NCBI RefSeq assembly: GCF_027923405.1 | Contig: NZ_BQYI01000001.1 | Span: forward strand, 1,404,501-1,468,500 | Origin: Paenibacillus sp. YYML68 | GTDB lineage: Bacteria; Bacillota; Bacilli; Paenibacillales; NBRC-103111 | DNA length: 64,000 bases | Direction: 5' to 3' | In this document: positions 55,950 through 64,000 of the stretch, piece by piece | Position numbering within the stretch: the first letter of the stretch is position 1 | Layout of the letters: each line of letters opens with the position of its first letter | The notes under the pieces: model-generated | Seen by the model: only the letters and a program-made list of their open reading frames with translations | What the model was told of the DNA's origin: nothing | The model's database searches: none | Position numbers and translations under genes: made by a program

Positions 55950-56447
55950 ATGGAATTGGAACCGTTCAAGTTGAAAATTATTGAGCTGCTGAAGGAGGAC
56001 GCCCGTCGTTCGCCCGAGCTGCTCGCCACGCTGCTCGGAACGAGCGAAGCCGAGGTATCTACCGCCATTCGGGAGCTTGAGGAAGCGAACGTGATCGTGA
56101 AGTACGCGACGGTTGTGAATTGGGCCAAAGTGGACAGCGAGAAAGTAACCGCCTTGATCGAGGTGCAAATTACGCCGGAGCGCGGCAGAGGCTTTGACGC
56201 GATCGCCGAGCGTATTTATTTATATCCCGAAGTGAAATCCGTCTATCTGATGTCCGGTGCGTATGACCTGCTGGTCGAGATCGAGGGGAAGACGCTCAAG
56301 GAGGTCGCCTCGTTCGTGTCGAATAAGCTGTCGCCGATCGACCGGGTGCTGTCGACGAAGACGCATTTCATATTGAAGAAGTACAAACAGGACGGCATCA
56401 CATTCGAGGATCGCGAGGATGACCGCCGTCTCCTAATCTCTCCGTAA
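55950..56447 (+). CDS. alaR: Lrp/AsnC-family regulator (AlaR-like)
   Basis: This 165-residue protein has AGAAGGAGG before ATG 55950. An N-terminal winged HTH (about 5-65, LATLLGTSEAEVSTAIRELE) is followed by a RAM/Lrp ligand domain (about 70-145, TALIEVQITPERGRGFDAIA, VKSVYLMSGAYDLLVEIEG). It is 15 bp upstream of an aminotransferase, exactly as yugG-yugH (alaR-alaT) in B. subtilis, where the regulator controls the alanine transaminase. Confidence 0.87.
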   Translation: MELEPFKLKIIELLKEDARRSPELLATLLGTSEAEVSTAIRELEEANVIVKYATVVNWAKVDSEKVTALIEVQITPERGRGFDAIAERIYLYPEVKSVYLMSGAYDLLVEIEGKTLKEVASFVSNKLSPIDRVLSTKTHFILKKYKQDGITFEDREDDRRLLISP

Positions 56448-56462
56448 AGGACGCTGGGAACG

Positions 56463-57668
56463 ATGAACAATCCGACAGAGCAACACGTTGAACAGGCTTC
56501 ATCGGCATCGATGAGCCGCTATATCGCTCCGCTCGTGCGGGATATTCCGCCGTCCGGAATTCGTAAGTTTTTTGACCTTGCGGTGGGCAGCAAGGACATT
56601 ATATCGCTGGGCGTTGGCGAGCCGGACTTCAGCACACCGTGGCACGTCCGCGAGGCCTGTGTGTACGCGCTCGAGCGCGGCAACACGAAGTATACGCCGA
56701 ACTCCGGCTTGCCAGAGCTGCGCGAGGCGATTGCTGAATATTTGCACCGCTCGTTCCATACGAAGTATGAGCCGTCGAATGAAGTGCTCGTCACCGTCGG
56801 CGGCAGCGAGGCGATTGATCTCGCGCTGCGCGCGCTCGTCACACCTGGCGATGAGATCTTGATCCCTGAGCCGTGCTACATCTCGTATAATCCGATCACA
56901 CGCATCGGCGGAGGTGTTCCGGTCGGCATCGAGACGTTCGCCAAGGACCAGTTCAAGCTGAAGCCGGAATCGCTGAAGGCGGCCATTACGCCGCGCTCCA
57001 AGGTGCTCATCCTGTGCTATCCGAGCAATCCGACTGGCGGCATCATGACGTATGAGGACTGGCTGCCGATCGCCCGTATCGTCGAGGAGCACGATCTGCT
57101 CGTCATCTCCGACGAGATCTACGCGGAGCTCACATACGGCTCGAAGCACGTCAGCTTCGCTTCGATTCCCGGCATGAAGGACCGGACGATTCTCGTCAGC
57201 GGCTTCTCCAAGGCGTTCGCGATGACCGGCTGGCGGATGGGCTATGCGTGCGGTCATCGTGACTTGATCGGCGCGATGCTGAAGATTCACCAGTACACCG
57301 TCATGTGCGCGCCATCGATGGGTCAGGTCGCTGCGAACGAGGCGCTGCGGAACGGGCTCGAGGAGAAGGACCGGATGGTGGAGTCGTACAACCAGCGCCG
57401 CCGTCTTGTGGTGAAGGGCTTCAGTGAGATCGGACTGCCATGCCATGAGCCGCAAGGAGCGTTCTATGCGTTCCCTTCGATTCAGTCAACAGGCTATACG
57501 TCCCAGGAGTTTGCCGAGCGTCTGCTCTTCGAGGGTAAGGTCGCTGCGGTGCCTGGATCGGCCTTCGGACTCGGTGGAGAAGGCTTTCTGCGCTGTTCGT
57601 ATGCCTATTCCGTGAGCCAATTGATCGAAGCGATCGATCGGATAGGAAAATTTATGAAAAAACTGTAA
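56463..57668 (+). CDS. alaT: Alanine-type aminotransferase (AlaT-like, class I/II)
   Basis: This 401-residue PLP enzyme has the lysine in SGFSKAFAMTGWRMGY; VGEPDFSTPWHVREA and CYPSNPTGGIM are fold-I hallmarks. It pairs with the Lrp-type regulator upstream, which points to alanine or a related amino acid with pyruvate or 2-oxoglutarate. Aspartate or aromatic specificity cannot be excluded from sequence. Confidence 0.88.
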   Translation: MNNPTEQHVEQASSASMSRYIAPLVRDIPPSGIRKFFDLAVGSKDIISLGVGEPDFSTPWHVREACVYALERGNTKYTPNSGLPELREAIAEYLHRSFHTKYEPSNEVLVTVGGSEAIDLALRALVTPGDEILIPEPCYISYNPITRIGGGVPVGIETFAKDQFKLKPESLKAAITPRSKVLILCYPSNPTGGIMTYEDWLPIARIVEEHDLLVISDEIYAELTYGSKHVSFASIPGMKDRTILVSGFSKAFAMTGWRMGYACGHRDLIGAMLKIHQYTVMCAPSMGQVAANEALRNGLEEKDRMVESYNQRRRLVVKGFSEIGLPCHEPQGAFYAFPSIQSTGYTSQEFAERLLFEGKVAAVPGSAFGLGGEGFLRCSYAYSVSQLIEAIDRIGKFMKKL

Positions 57669-57797
57669 AATCGACAAAACTAGTCATGTTCAACGGCTTC
57701 CAAAACTGGTATGTTAGATATGTGATAGTTTCATATATTAATATTTGATGAAGCTTGTTATATACTCAACAAAACAGTTTATAGGAGGGATGGGAAC

Positions 57798-58064
57798 ATG
57801 GCATTTCCGGAATATCGGCTTTCGCAGTACATTCAGGTCGGGTGGATCAACGAAAACGATAATGGCTCCAAGTGGGTTTTTGGAAAGCGCAAATGCATCC
57901 CGTCCGTCTCCTTGCTTGAGGATGAAATCTACCGGCTGCGCAAGGAGATGGAACGGCTGGTCATGAAGGGCAACAGCTTGACCTCCGCCCGAGTGGTGGA
58001 GATCAGTATGGAGCTAGACATCAAGATTAACGAATATATGCACGCCGAACGAAGCCGCCGCTAG
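57798..58064 (+). CDS. Spo0E-like sporulation regulatory protein
   Basis: This 88-residue protein has AGGAGGG before the ATG. After an aromatic N-terminus, two helices carry LLEDEIYRLRKEMERLV and VVEISMELDIKINEYM. The second matches the Spo0E-family S-x-E-L-D-x-x-I motif (here SMELDIKI) used to dephosphorylate Spo0A~P. The extra N-terminal part of about 35 residues is longer than in minimal Spo0E. A terminator follows at 58104. Confidence 0.8.
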   Translation: MAFPEYRLSQYIQVGWINENDNGSKWVFGKRKCIPSVSLLEDEIYRLRKEMERLVMKGNSLTSARVVEISMELDIKINEYMHAERSRR

Positions 58065-58103
58065 CACCATGTCATTCAGATAAGGCTTCGGGCCATCATT
58101 ACG

Positions 58104-58144
58104 AAAAAGAGCAGGTTATCGCGAGATAGCTAGCTCTTTTTTTT
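58104..58144 (+). terminator. Terminator after the Spo0E-like gene
   Basis: AAAAAGAGC pairs with GCTCTTTTT, with inner TATC/GATA around GCGA, then a long T run. Confidence 0.85.
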
Positions 58145-58465
58145 CGTGCGGAAAAGTGAAAAGGACTTGAGCGAGCAGTTGGAAATGCGTGGAGAAGCCC
58201 CTTGCCAAACGAGGAGGTTATGCCAATGAATGAGTATGCGAATTCGATAAATTCGCACACCGCTCTTAGGCGATATCAAAGCTGTGATCACGCACGTATA
58301 GAATCAGCGGATTGTACGATTTGAATCTACGATTAAGCAATTACCGTGACACCTAGAGAATTATTGCTCGATAAACGGTATATGTCGGCTTTTTACAATA
58401 CTCCAACTGAAGGATAGGTTAGAATGGCTTTATCATAGAGGTTGCTGAGGAGAGGTTAGGAAGCG
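58145..58465. other. Gap with a possible micro-gene
   Basis: Apart from the small frame at 58226 and the inverted repeat TGCGAATT/AATTCGCA at 58237-58257, nothing was recognised. The right part is AT-rich and probably carries the promoter of the gene at 58466. Confidence 0.5.
58226..58324 (+). CDS. Possible 32-residue micro-protein
   Basis: A strong GAGGAGG lies eight bases before the ATG. The peptide MNEYANSINSHTALRRYQSC is polar and continues to a TGA at 58322. No family was recognised. It could equally be the 5' stub of a lost gene, since an intact ribosome site precedes a short reading frame. Confidence 0.35.
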   Translation: MNEYANSINSHTALRRYQSCDHARIESADCTI

Positions 58466-59020
58466 ATGCTGATTGATCAGTATTTAAGGCCAAGACACTT
58501 TGAGGAGATCCATACCATAACGATTGACAGCACGCCTGCCGAAGTGTATCAGGCAATTAAAAAATTAGATTTCAGCCACTCTAAAATCATTCGATTCCTA
58601 TTCTGGCTAAGAGGAATGCCTAAGGAAGCATTGAAGCTGGAAGGCTTTTTAGATATTGGCTTCATCAAGCTTTCGGAGAAAGTCGGAGAAGAAATTGTAT
58701 TGGGTGAGGTAGGTAGGCCTTGGAAGGCGAACGGTGACTTGCGAGAGCTCGATGCGAATCAGTTTTGCTCATTTAATGAAAGTGGTTTTGTCAAAATCGT
58801 CTGGAATTTTCATGTTGCTCAGTTAAATGAAGGTACGCGTGTAACGACCATTACACGGGTCTATTGTACGGATCGGGTATCGAAAAGGATTTTTTCGTTT
58901 TATTGGTTCTTTATCGCCCCTTTTAGTAAATGGATTCGACGTATTTTACTACGACTAATCAAAAAGGATGTAGAAACTACTACCGGTTCTACTCAGGGGA
59001 AAGGTGTGGAGAAGCCTTAG
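58466..59020 (+). CDS. SRPBCC-like hypothetical protein
   Basis: This 184-residue protein has AGGAGAGG before the ATG. ITIDSTPAEVYQAIKKLDF, GRPWKANGDLRELDANQFCS and TRVTTITRVYCTDRVSKRIF follow the beta-strand/helix plan of SRPBCC ligand-binding proteins. A hydrophobic stretch (FSFYWFFIAPFSKWIRRILL) near 140-160 is typical of membrane-near variants. It is lower in GC than its neighbours. The function is unknown. Confidence 0.7.
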   Translation: MLIDQYLRPRHFEEIHTITIDSTPAEVYQAIKKLDFSHSKIIRFLFWLRGMPKEALKLEGFLDIGFIKLSEKVGEEIVLGEVGRPWKANGDLRELDANQFCSFNESGFVKIVWNFHVAQLNEGTRVTTITRVYCTDRVSKRIFSFYWFFIAPFSKWIRRILLRLIKKDVETTTGSTQGKGVEKP

Positions 59021-59141
59021 GCGATTAGCTTCATGACATTGGCCGCTAGCGGCTTCTTTTTTGCGTCTCGCGCTTGCGATATGCTATCATATGAAGATTG
59101 ATAATCTATAGGTTTGCATTCAGTTCGGGAGGGATTCGGAC

Positions 59142-59675
59142 TTGAGGACAGGTAAGTTACTGATTGCAGTTATGCTGCTGGTGCTTCTGGCGGCCTGCGG
59201 CGGAGGCCAGCAGGCTGAGGTGCCGATCTTCATGATGACGAAGTCGGGTACGGCCAGTGAGACGGTGAAGAAGCTGGAGACGGCGCTCGTTGAGAAGCTG
59301 GGTGAATCACCGACCGTTTCGCTCGGTTCTACACCGGTGTTCTCGCTCGAGAAGCTCATGGTGGAGGTAGCCGCAGGGGGGAACGGTATTCTGATCGTAC
59401 CGGGCGAGCAGTTCCATTCGTTCGCGAAGCAGGGCGGCTTCGTGTCGCTCGATGATATAGCGAATCCGGAGGACTTCCCGGACGGCTATATCGAGCAGCC
59501 GGTGGATGGCCAGCCGGGTAAGATGGAGAAGCATCTGTACGGCATCCATCTGGAGAAGACGAAGTGGTTCCTGGATCTGGGCTACAATGGCAAAGATCTG
59601 TACGCCTTCATCCCGCAAAACTCGAATGATATCGAGAAAGCGAAGCAAGTGATGAAGGTCATTGCACAGAAGTAG
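59142..59675 (+). CDS. Lipoprotein, unknown
   Basis: This 177-residue protein starts at TTG 59142 with GGGAGGG seven bases upstream. A lipobox (LLVLLAACGGG, Cys about 19) ends the signal. The mature part is a soluble alpha/beta domain (ILIVPGEQFHSFAKQGGFVS). It ends only about 15 bp before the second B12 riboswitch and the btu operon, so it could be transcribed into it; a role in corrinoid uptake is speculative. Confidence 0.7.
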   Translation: MRTGKLLIAVMLLVLLAACGGGQQAEVPIFMMTKSGTASETVKKLETALVEKLGESPTVSLGSTPVFSLEKLMVEVAAGGNGILIVPGEQFHSFAKQGGFVSLDDIANPEDFPDGYIEQPVDGQPGKMEKHLYGIHLEKTKWFLDLGYNGKDLYAFIPQNSNDIEKAKQVMKVIAQK

Positions 59676-59694
59676 ATTCACTACATATGCGGTT

Positions 59695-59905
59695 CGGGTC
59701 CTGCCCATGAAGGAAGCAGCGTTACAGCGCTGCTCCTCGCGGGCGGGTTAAAAGGGAAGCCGGTGCGATACCGGCGCGGTCCCGCCACTGTAACCGGGCG
59801 ACAAGCTCCCCATGCAGGCCACTGGCCGGACAAGCTCCGGCTGGGAAGGCGGGGAGCGCCGTAAGGAGCCCGGAAGCCAGGAGACCTGCCCGAACGGCGA
59901 CAGCA
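59695..59905 (+). ncRNA. Cobalamin riboswitch (second copy)
   Basis: The core GGGAAGCCGGTG, its partner CCGGCGCGGTCCCGCCACTGT, and GGAAGCCAGGAGACCTGCC are all present in order. It lies upstream of btuFCD-cobT and should switch off B12 uptake when cobalamin is plentiful. Confidence 0.95.
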
Positions 59906-60034
59906 CGTATCTTCCGAGGAGAAGAGACGGCACGCGTCGATCATCGACGTTATCGCGTAAGGCTCTACAGCGTTGCAGGCTTGGCTTAACGATACGTTTA
60001 AGCGGAGCAGGCTCGCTTTGGGCTGACCGTACGT

Positions 60035-60074
60035 GCCCTCTGTTCGGAATGAACCTCCGTGCAGAGGGCTTTTT
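60035..60074 (+). terminator. Riboswitch-associated terminator
   Basis: GCCCTCTG pairs with CAGAGGGC around a 19-base inner region and is followed by five T, just before btuF. Confidence 0.8.
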
Positions 60075-60111
60075 GTACTTATTTTTACATAATCGATTGG
60101 GGGAGCAAGGA

Positions 60112-61152
60112 ATGAAGAACATGAATCACTATTGGAACAAAGGGCTCCGCACAGCTCTGGTGCTTACATTGGCCGGTACGCTGGCGGCTTGCGGTAACGC
60201 GTCGAATCCGCCGCAGGCAGGCAAGATGGTCGATCCGCCGACTGCTCAAGGCGGTAGCGCTGAAGGGAACAGTCAGGCTGGTCAAGGGAAGCAGACAGCA
60301 GGCGAGCGACGCACGGTGTATCCGTATAAGGTGACCGACGCGACGGGCAAGCAGTTCGTCTTCGAGAAGGCGCCGGAGCGCATCGCTTCGACATCGCCGA
60401 GCGAGACAGAGCTGCTGTTCGCGCTAGGTCTTGGCAACAAGGTCGTCGGTGTCTCCGACTTCTGCGACTACCCGGCTGAAGCGAAGTCGAAGCCGAAGCT
60501 CGGCAGCATTACGAAGCCGAACGAGGAGGCGCTGCTCGGCTCCGGGGCAGAGCTCGTGCTGACGGGAGTGTCGATGAAGGCGCCGACGGTCGAGAAGCTG
60601 CGCGAGCTGAAGGTGAACCTGTTCCAGGTGCAGCCGAAGAAGATTGACGATGTGCTGCGTAACATTATTGTGATGGGCGAAATCTTCGACAAGCAGAACG
60701 AGGCGCATCAGCTTGTGGAGTCGATGAAGGCGGAGCGGGATAAGGTGGTTCAGGCCGTAGCGAATGTGAAGCCGGAGGAGCGCAAGCGTGTGTTCCTCGA
60801 GTTCAGCCCGGGCTGGACGGTCGGCTCCGGTGAGTTCCTGAGCGAGCTCATCGCGACAGCGGGCGGCGAGAACATCTATGCGTCGGAGAATGGCTACGTG
60901 AAGCTGAGCGAGGAGAAGGTGATCGCGGCGAACCCACAGGTCATTCTGTATCCGCGCAACCTGATCGATGACAAGTCCGGCAAGTCGATGGACCAGATCA
61001 TTCGCGAGCGCAGTGGCTGGGAGCAGGTGGATGCGGTGAAGAACGGCAAGCTGGCAGGCATTGATAAAGATACGACGAGCCGTCCGGGGCCGCGTATTAC
61101 GCAGGGTTTAACGGAAATGGCGAAGGGCATGTACCCTGAGCTGGTGAAATAA
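60112..61152 (+). CDS. btuF: Corrinoid ABC transporter substrate-binding lipoprotein
   Basis: This protein has 346 residues from ATG 60112, with GGGGGAG upstream; the longer frame runs back through the riboswitch and is not used. A lipobox (LTLAGTLAACGN) is followed by a Ser/Gln-rich spacer (about 30-65) and a BtuF/FhuD-type bilobed domain (APERIASTSPSETELLFALG, ELVLTGVSMKAPTVEKL). The B12 riboswitch upstream and cobT downstream support corrinoid rather than siderophore as ligand. Confidence 0.92.
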   Translation: MKNMNHYWNKGLRTALVLTLAGTLAACGNASNPPQAGKMVDPPTAQGGSAEGNSQAGQGKQTAGERRTVYPYKVTDATGKQFVFEKAPERIASTSPSETELLFALGLGNKVVGVSDFCDYPAEAKSKPKLGSITKPNEEALLGSGAELVLTGVSMKAPTVEKLRELKVNLFQVQPKKIDDVLRNIIVMGEIFDKQNEAHQLVESMKAERDKVVQAVANVKPEERKRVFLEFSPGWTVGSGEFLSELIATAGGENIYASENGYVKLSEEKVIAANPQVILYPRNLIDDKSGKSMDQIIRERSGWEQVDAVKNGKLAGIDKDTTSRPGPRITQGLTEMAKGMYPELVK

Positions 61153-61154
61153 GG

Positions 61155-62207
61155 ATGAAGCGTAAGCTTGCGCTATGGGGCGGGGGAGCGCTGCTCACGC
61201 TGCTGCTCACCGTCACGGCCGCGCTGTCGATCGGCTCCGTGCCGGTGCCGTTCGTGCAAGTGTGGAGCATTCTGCTCTCCCACCTGCACATACCGGGAAT
61301 CGGTGTAGCAGGCGGCTTGCTGCCTGCAGGCTGGGAGCCTGCCTATGAGGCGATTGTGTGGAAGGTGCGGCTGCCGAGGGTCGTGCTCGCCGTCCTCGTC
61401 GGCGCTGCGCTGGGGCTTGCCGGGGCAGCGTTCCAGGGCGTGCTGCGCAACCCGTTGGCCGATCCGTACACGCTTGGCGTCGCCTCTGGCGCCTCCGTCG
61501 GAGCGGCCTTTCTTATCTTATTCGGGCTGCAGTATGTAGTGGGGCAATGGAGTGTGCCGCTTGCGGCGTTCGGGACAGGGGCGATCACGCTGATCACCGT
61601 GCTGCTCTTAGCGAGGTCCGAGGGGAAGCTGCGCATCGAGACGGTTATATTAGCCGGAACGGTCGTACAGGCGTTCTTGTCGGCGTTCGTGTCGCTCATG
61701 GTGTCGATGTCCGGTCAAGTCATTAATGAGATTATATTCTGGATGATGGGCAGTCTGGCGCTGCGTGGGTGGTCGTATTCGGTTGTGCTGCTGCCTTATC
61801 TGGCGGTGGGGGCAGTAGTGCTGCTTGGATACGGTCGGGCGATGAATGTGCTGATGCTAGGCGAAAAGCAAGCGGCTCATGTCGGCGTTCATGTGGAGCG
61901 GACGAAGCTGGTCGTGCTCGTCGCTTCCACGCTCATTACGGCGGCAGCTGTATCGGTAGCAGGCGTCATCTCGTTCGTCGGACTGCTCGTGCCGCACCTG
62001 CTGCGGCTGCTCGTCGGACCGGATTACCGCCTGCTGCTACCGCTGTCGGTCATCGGCGGGGCGATCTATGTGGTGCTCGCCGATACGCTGGCGCGAACGC
62101 TGCTCAGCCCGACGGAAATTCCGCTCGGCATCGTGACGGCGTTCCTCGGCGCTCCGTTCTTCGGATATTTGCTCTATCGTCGCAAGGGAGGTGCAACGGT
62201 TGGATAA
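61155..62207 (+). CDS. btuC: Corrinoid ABC transporter permease (FecCD family)
   Basis: This 350-residue permease has about ten membrane segments. RLPRVVLAVLVGAALGLAGA, FQGVLRNPLADPYTLGVASG and the cytoplasmic EAA-like loop with GFVGLLVPHLLRLL-type sequence (here SFVGLLVPHLLRLLVGPDYR) mark the BtuC/FecCD family. It begins two bases after btuF and overlaps btuD by eight. Confidence 0.95.
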   Translation: MKRKLALWGGGALLTLLLTVTAALSIGSVPVPFVQVWSILLSHLHIPGIGVAGGLLPAGWEPAYEAIVWKVRLPRVVLAVLVGAALGLAGAAFQGVLRNPLADPYTLGVASGASVGAAFLILFGLQYVVGQWSVPLAAFGTGAITLITVLLLARSEGKLRIETVILAGTVVQAFLSAFVSLMVSMSGQVINEIIFWMMGSLALRGWSYSVVLLPYLAVGAVVLLGYGRAMNVLMLGEKQAAHVGVHVERTKLVVLVASTLITAAAVSVAGVISFVGLLVPHLLRLLVGPDYRLLLPLSVIGGAIYVVLADTLARTLLSPTEIPLGIVTAFLGAPFFGYLLYRRKGGATVG

Positions 62208-63042
62208 TGTGCAGGTGCAGGACGCTGTGCAACGGGACCTACCCTCCGATGTGCTCGTGCAGGTGCAAGATGTGGTGAAGCGGTATCGATCGCGCGATGT
62301 GCTGAGAGATGTTACGGTGCAGACAAGCGCGGGGGAGTGGCTTGGCATACTGGGGCCGAACGGGAGCGGCAAGTCGACGCTGCTGCATGCGATCGCCGGT
62401 ACGGAGCCGATTCAGGGCGGCTCGGTGCTCGTTGCAGGCAAGCCTGTGCGTACGTATTCGCGCAAGCAGCTTGCCCGGCTCATCGCGGTGCTCGAGCAGG
62501 AGGCGCTGCCTGTCGTCGGCTTCACGGTCCGTGAGGTCGTCGAGATGGGACGGTATGCGTACCAGAATTGGCTCGGGGATGAGGAGTCCGGGGCTGCATC
62601 AGAGCGTGTCATCGAGCAGGCGCTCGCCTGGGCGAGGCTGGAGCCGCTGGCGGATCGTCAGATGGCCGAACTGAGCGGTGGTGAGCGTCAGCGGGCAGCG
62701 CTCGCTAAGGCGCTCGCGCAGCAGCCACGGCTGCTGCTGCTCGACGAGCCAACGACGTATCTGGATATTGGCTACCAGCTGGAGATGCTTAACGCGGTCA
62801 GTGACTGGCAGCGAGAAAGTGGCGCAGCGGTCATCTCTGTGCTGCATGATCTGAACCTCGCGGCGCAATATTGCGACCGACTGCTGCTGCTTCACGAGGG
62901 CCGCGTTGTGGCGCTCGGAGCACCTGATGAGGTGCTGGAGGCGAGTCTGCTCGAACGTGTGTACGGAACGAGGCCGTCTGTGCTACTGCATCCGGAGCGG
63001 TCGGTGCCGCAAATTTTACTCACAAGGAGTCGGAGTGAATGA
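62200..63042 (+). CDS. btuD: Corrinoid ABC transporter ATP-binding protein
   Basis: About 280 residues from TTG 62200, the site best placed behind GGGAGG; GTG 62191 is an alternative. It has Walker A GPNGSGKSTLLHAIAG, Q-loop LEQEALP, signature ELSGGERQRAALAKAL, Walker B LLLLDEPTTYLD and the switch His in VLHDLNLAAQYC. It supplies energy for the BtuFC importer. It overlaps cobT by four bases. Confidence 0.95.
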   Translation: MDNVQVQDAVQRDLPSDVLVQVQDVVKRYRSRDVLRDVTVQTSAGEWLGILGPNGSGKSTLLHAIAGTEPIQGGSVLVAGKPVRTYSRKQLARLIAVLEQEALPVVGFTVREVVEMGRYAYQNWLGDEESGAASERVIEQALAWARLEPLADRQMAELSGGERQRAALAKALAQQPRLLLLDEPTTYLDIGYQLEMLNAVSDWQRESGAAVISVLHDLNLAAQYCDRLLLLHEGRVVALGAPDEVLEASLLERVYGTRPSVLLHPERSVPQILLTRSRSE

Positions 63043-64000
63043 GTAAGGAGTCATGGATCCATACGGTGTCGGCGATAGAGCCGTTGTGTACGGACGCGGT
63101 GAAGCAGGCTTCGGAGCGACTCGACCGGCTGACGAAGCCTCCTGGCAGTCTTGGACGGCTGGAGGAGCTGGCGATGCAGGTGGCTGGTGTAACAGGCGAG
63201 CTCGCGCCTGACCTGTCGCGCAAGGCGGTTATCGTGATGGCGGCGGATCACGGTGTATGCGAGGAGGGCGTCAGTGCGTACCCTGCCGAAGTAACGCCGC
63301 AGATGGTGATGAACTTCGTTCATGGCGGGGCGGCTGTCAATGTGCTGGCTAGATTAGTCGGAGCCGAAGTCGTGTGCGTCGATGTCGGGGTCAATGCGGA
63401 GCTGTCGCATCCGGCTCTCGTGCACGCCAAGGTGCGCATGGGGACGGCGAATATGGCGCTTGGCCCAGCGATGTCACGCGTGGAGGCAGAGACGGCTATC
63501 CAGGCGGGCATCGGGCTGGTCAGTCAGCTGGCGGCGCAAGGGTGCCGATTGCTCGCCACAGGCGAGATGGGCATCGGCAATACGACGGCGAGCGCTGCGA
63601 TCTTATCCGTGCTGGGAGGCGTCGACGTTACTCTCGCAACGGGGCGCGGCACAGGCATCGACGATGCTCGCTTGCTGCATAAGCAAGCGGTCATACAGCG
63701 GGCGATTGCATGCAATGCGCCTGACGCTTCGGACCCGATCGACGTGCTGGCGAAGGTGGGCGGTCTGGAGATCGCCGGACTTGTCGGCGTCATCCTCGGT
63801 GCGGCACGGCACCGCTGTCCGGTCGTTATCGACGGCTTCATCTCCTCGGCGGCGGCGCTCGTTGCCTCAAGGCTTGCGCCACTTAGCAAGGACTACATGA
63901 TCGCGTCGCATCTGTCGCAGGAGTATGGGCACGCCCGGCTGCTGGAGCTGATCGGTCTGAAGCCGATGCTGCAGCTCGATATGCGGCTTGGCGAAGGAAC
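63039..64000 (+). CDS. cobT: Nicotinate-nucleotide-dimethylbenzimidazole phosphoribosyltransferase, 3' end beyond window
   Basis: About 320 codons are visible. CobT activates the lower ligand base to alpha-ribazole phosphate. LTKPPGSLGRLEELA near the N-terminus, VMAADHGVCEEGVSAYPAEV, GEMGIGNTTASAAI and GRGTGIDDA are characteristic. The catalytic Glu near the C-terminus would lie in the last residues seen or just beyond. It uses ATGA overlap with btuD and an AAGGAG site. The remaining nucleotide-loop genes (cobU, cobS, cobD, cbiP) probably follow outside. Confidence 0.95.
   Translation, partial: MSKESWIHTVSAIEPLCTDAVKQASERLDRLTKPPGSLGRLEELAMQVAGVTGELAPDLSRKAVIVMAADHGVCEEGVSAYPAEVTPQMVMNFVHGGAAVNVLARLVGAEVVCVDVGVNAELSHPALVHAKVRMGTANMALGPAMSRVEAETAIQAGIGLVSQLAAQGCRLLATGEMGIGNTTASAAILSVLGGVDVTLATGRGTGIDDARLLHKQAVIQRAIACNAPDASDPIDVLAKVGGLEIAGLVGVILGAARHRCPVVIDGFISSAAALVASRLAPLSKDYMIASHLSQEYGHARLLELIGLKPMLQLDMRLGEG

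Noticed and set aside
59812..60111. 100-residue N-terminal extension of BtuF
   Set aside because: It lies within the riboswitch and terminator. The lipoprotein signal begins at 60112.

Overview
The window looks like chromosome of a spore-forming member of the Paenibacillaceae (Paenibacillus-like). The evidence is moderately high-GC Firmicute-style DNA with strong AGGAGG ribosome sites and GTG/TTG starts, S-layer-homology (SLH) surface proteins, a T-box leader, Spo0E-like and SscA/YjcZ-like sporulation micro-genes, a MutS2/ZapA/CvpA neighbourhood, and a cobalamin operon in the same gene order as Bacillus megaterium. I see no rRNA, tRNA, intact prophage, intact IS or CRISPR array.

Layout. 0.6-6.2 kb: a 1834-residue SLH-anchored multidomain polysaccharide-type surface protein. 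6.2-7.9 kb: two minus-strand genes. 8.1-14.7 kb: a membrane-bound AraC regulator, a complete tripartite tricarboxylate transporter (tctC-tctB-tctA) and a short-chain dehydrogenase. 15.1-16.3 kb: a two-subunit chromate-type transporter behind a perfect palindrome. 16.5-28.7 kb: a B12 riboswitch followed by ten corrin-ring genes (cbiH60, cbiX, cbiJ, cbiC, cbiD, cbiET, cbiL, cbiF, cbiG, cbiA). 28.9-30.1 kb: two micro-genes bracketing 13 tandem copies of a 63-bp hairpin-rich repeat. 30.1-33.2 kb: head-to-head remnants of an O-antigen ligase-type gene and an SLH gene, both lacking their 5' ends. 33.3-35.5 kb: a small lower-GC island, including a gene split by an in-frame TGA. 35.6-37.5 kb: minus-strand genes including ywbE.

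37.6-45.5 kb: promoter and T-box leader, pheS, pheT, then zapA carrying a roughly 1000-residue coiled-coil extension, then cvpA. 45.5-49.4 kb: insertion debris (a duplicated terminator plus group II intron-like segment, and a decayed ISL3 transposase), a small secreted protein, an SDR and a YvlD-type membrane protein. This sits where polX would be expected by Bacillus synteny. 49.1-57.7 kb: structured 83-bp repeats, mutS2, pspA, DUF350, a zinc-ribbon protein, an MFS transporter, and alaR-alaT. 57.8-59.7 kb: Spo0E-like and unknown genes. 59.7-64.0 kb: a second B12 riboswitch, btuF-btuC-btuD and the start of cobT, which runs off the window.

The two riboswitch units form one regulon. The first operon builds the corrin ring (cobalt insertion by CbiX through a,c-amidation by CbiA). 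The second imports corrinoids and begins lower-ligand assembly. The features most worth following up are the 63-bp array between sporulation-type micro-genes, the giant ZapA, the 83-bp repeats that also occur before the first SLH gene, and the interleaved repeats before tctC. Starts were chosen from ribosome-binding sites. Family assignments come from reading motifs by eye, without searches.
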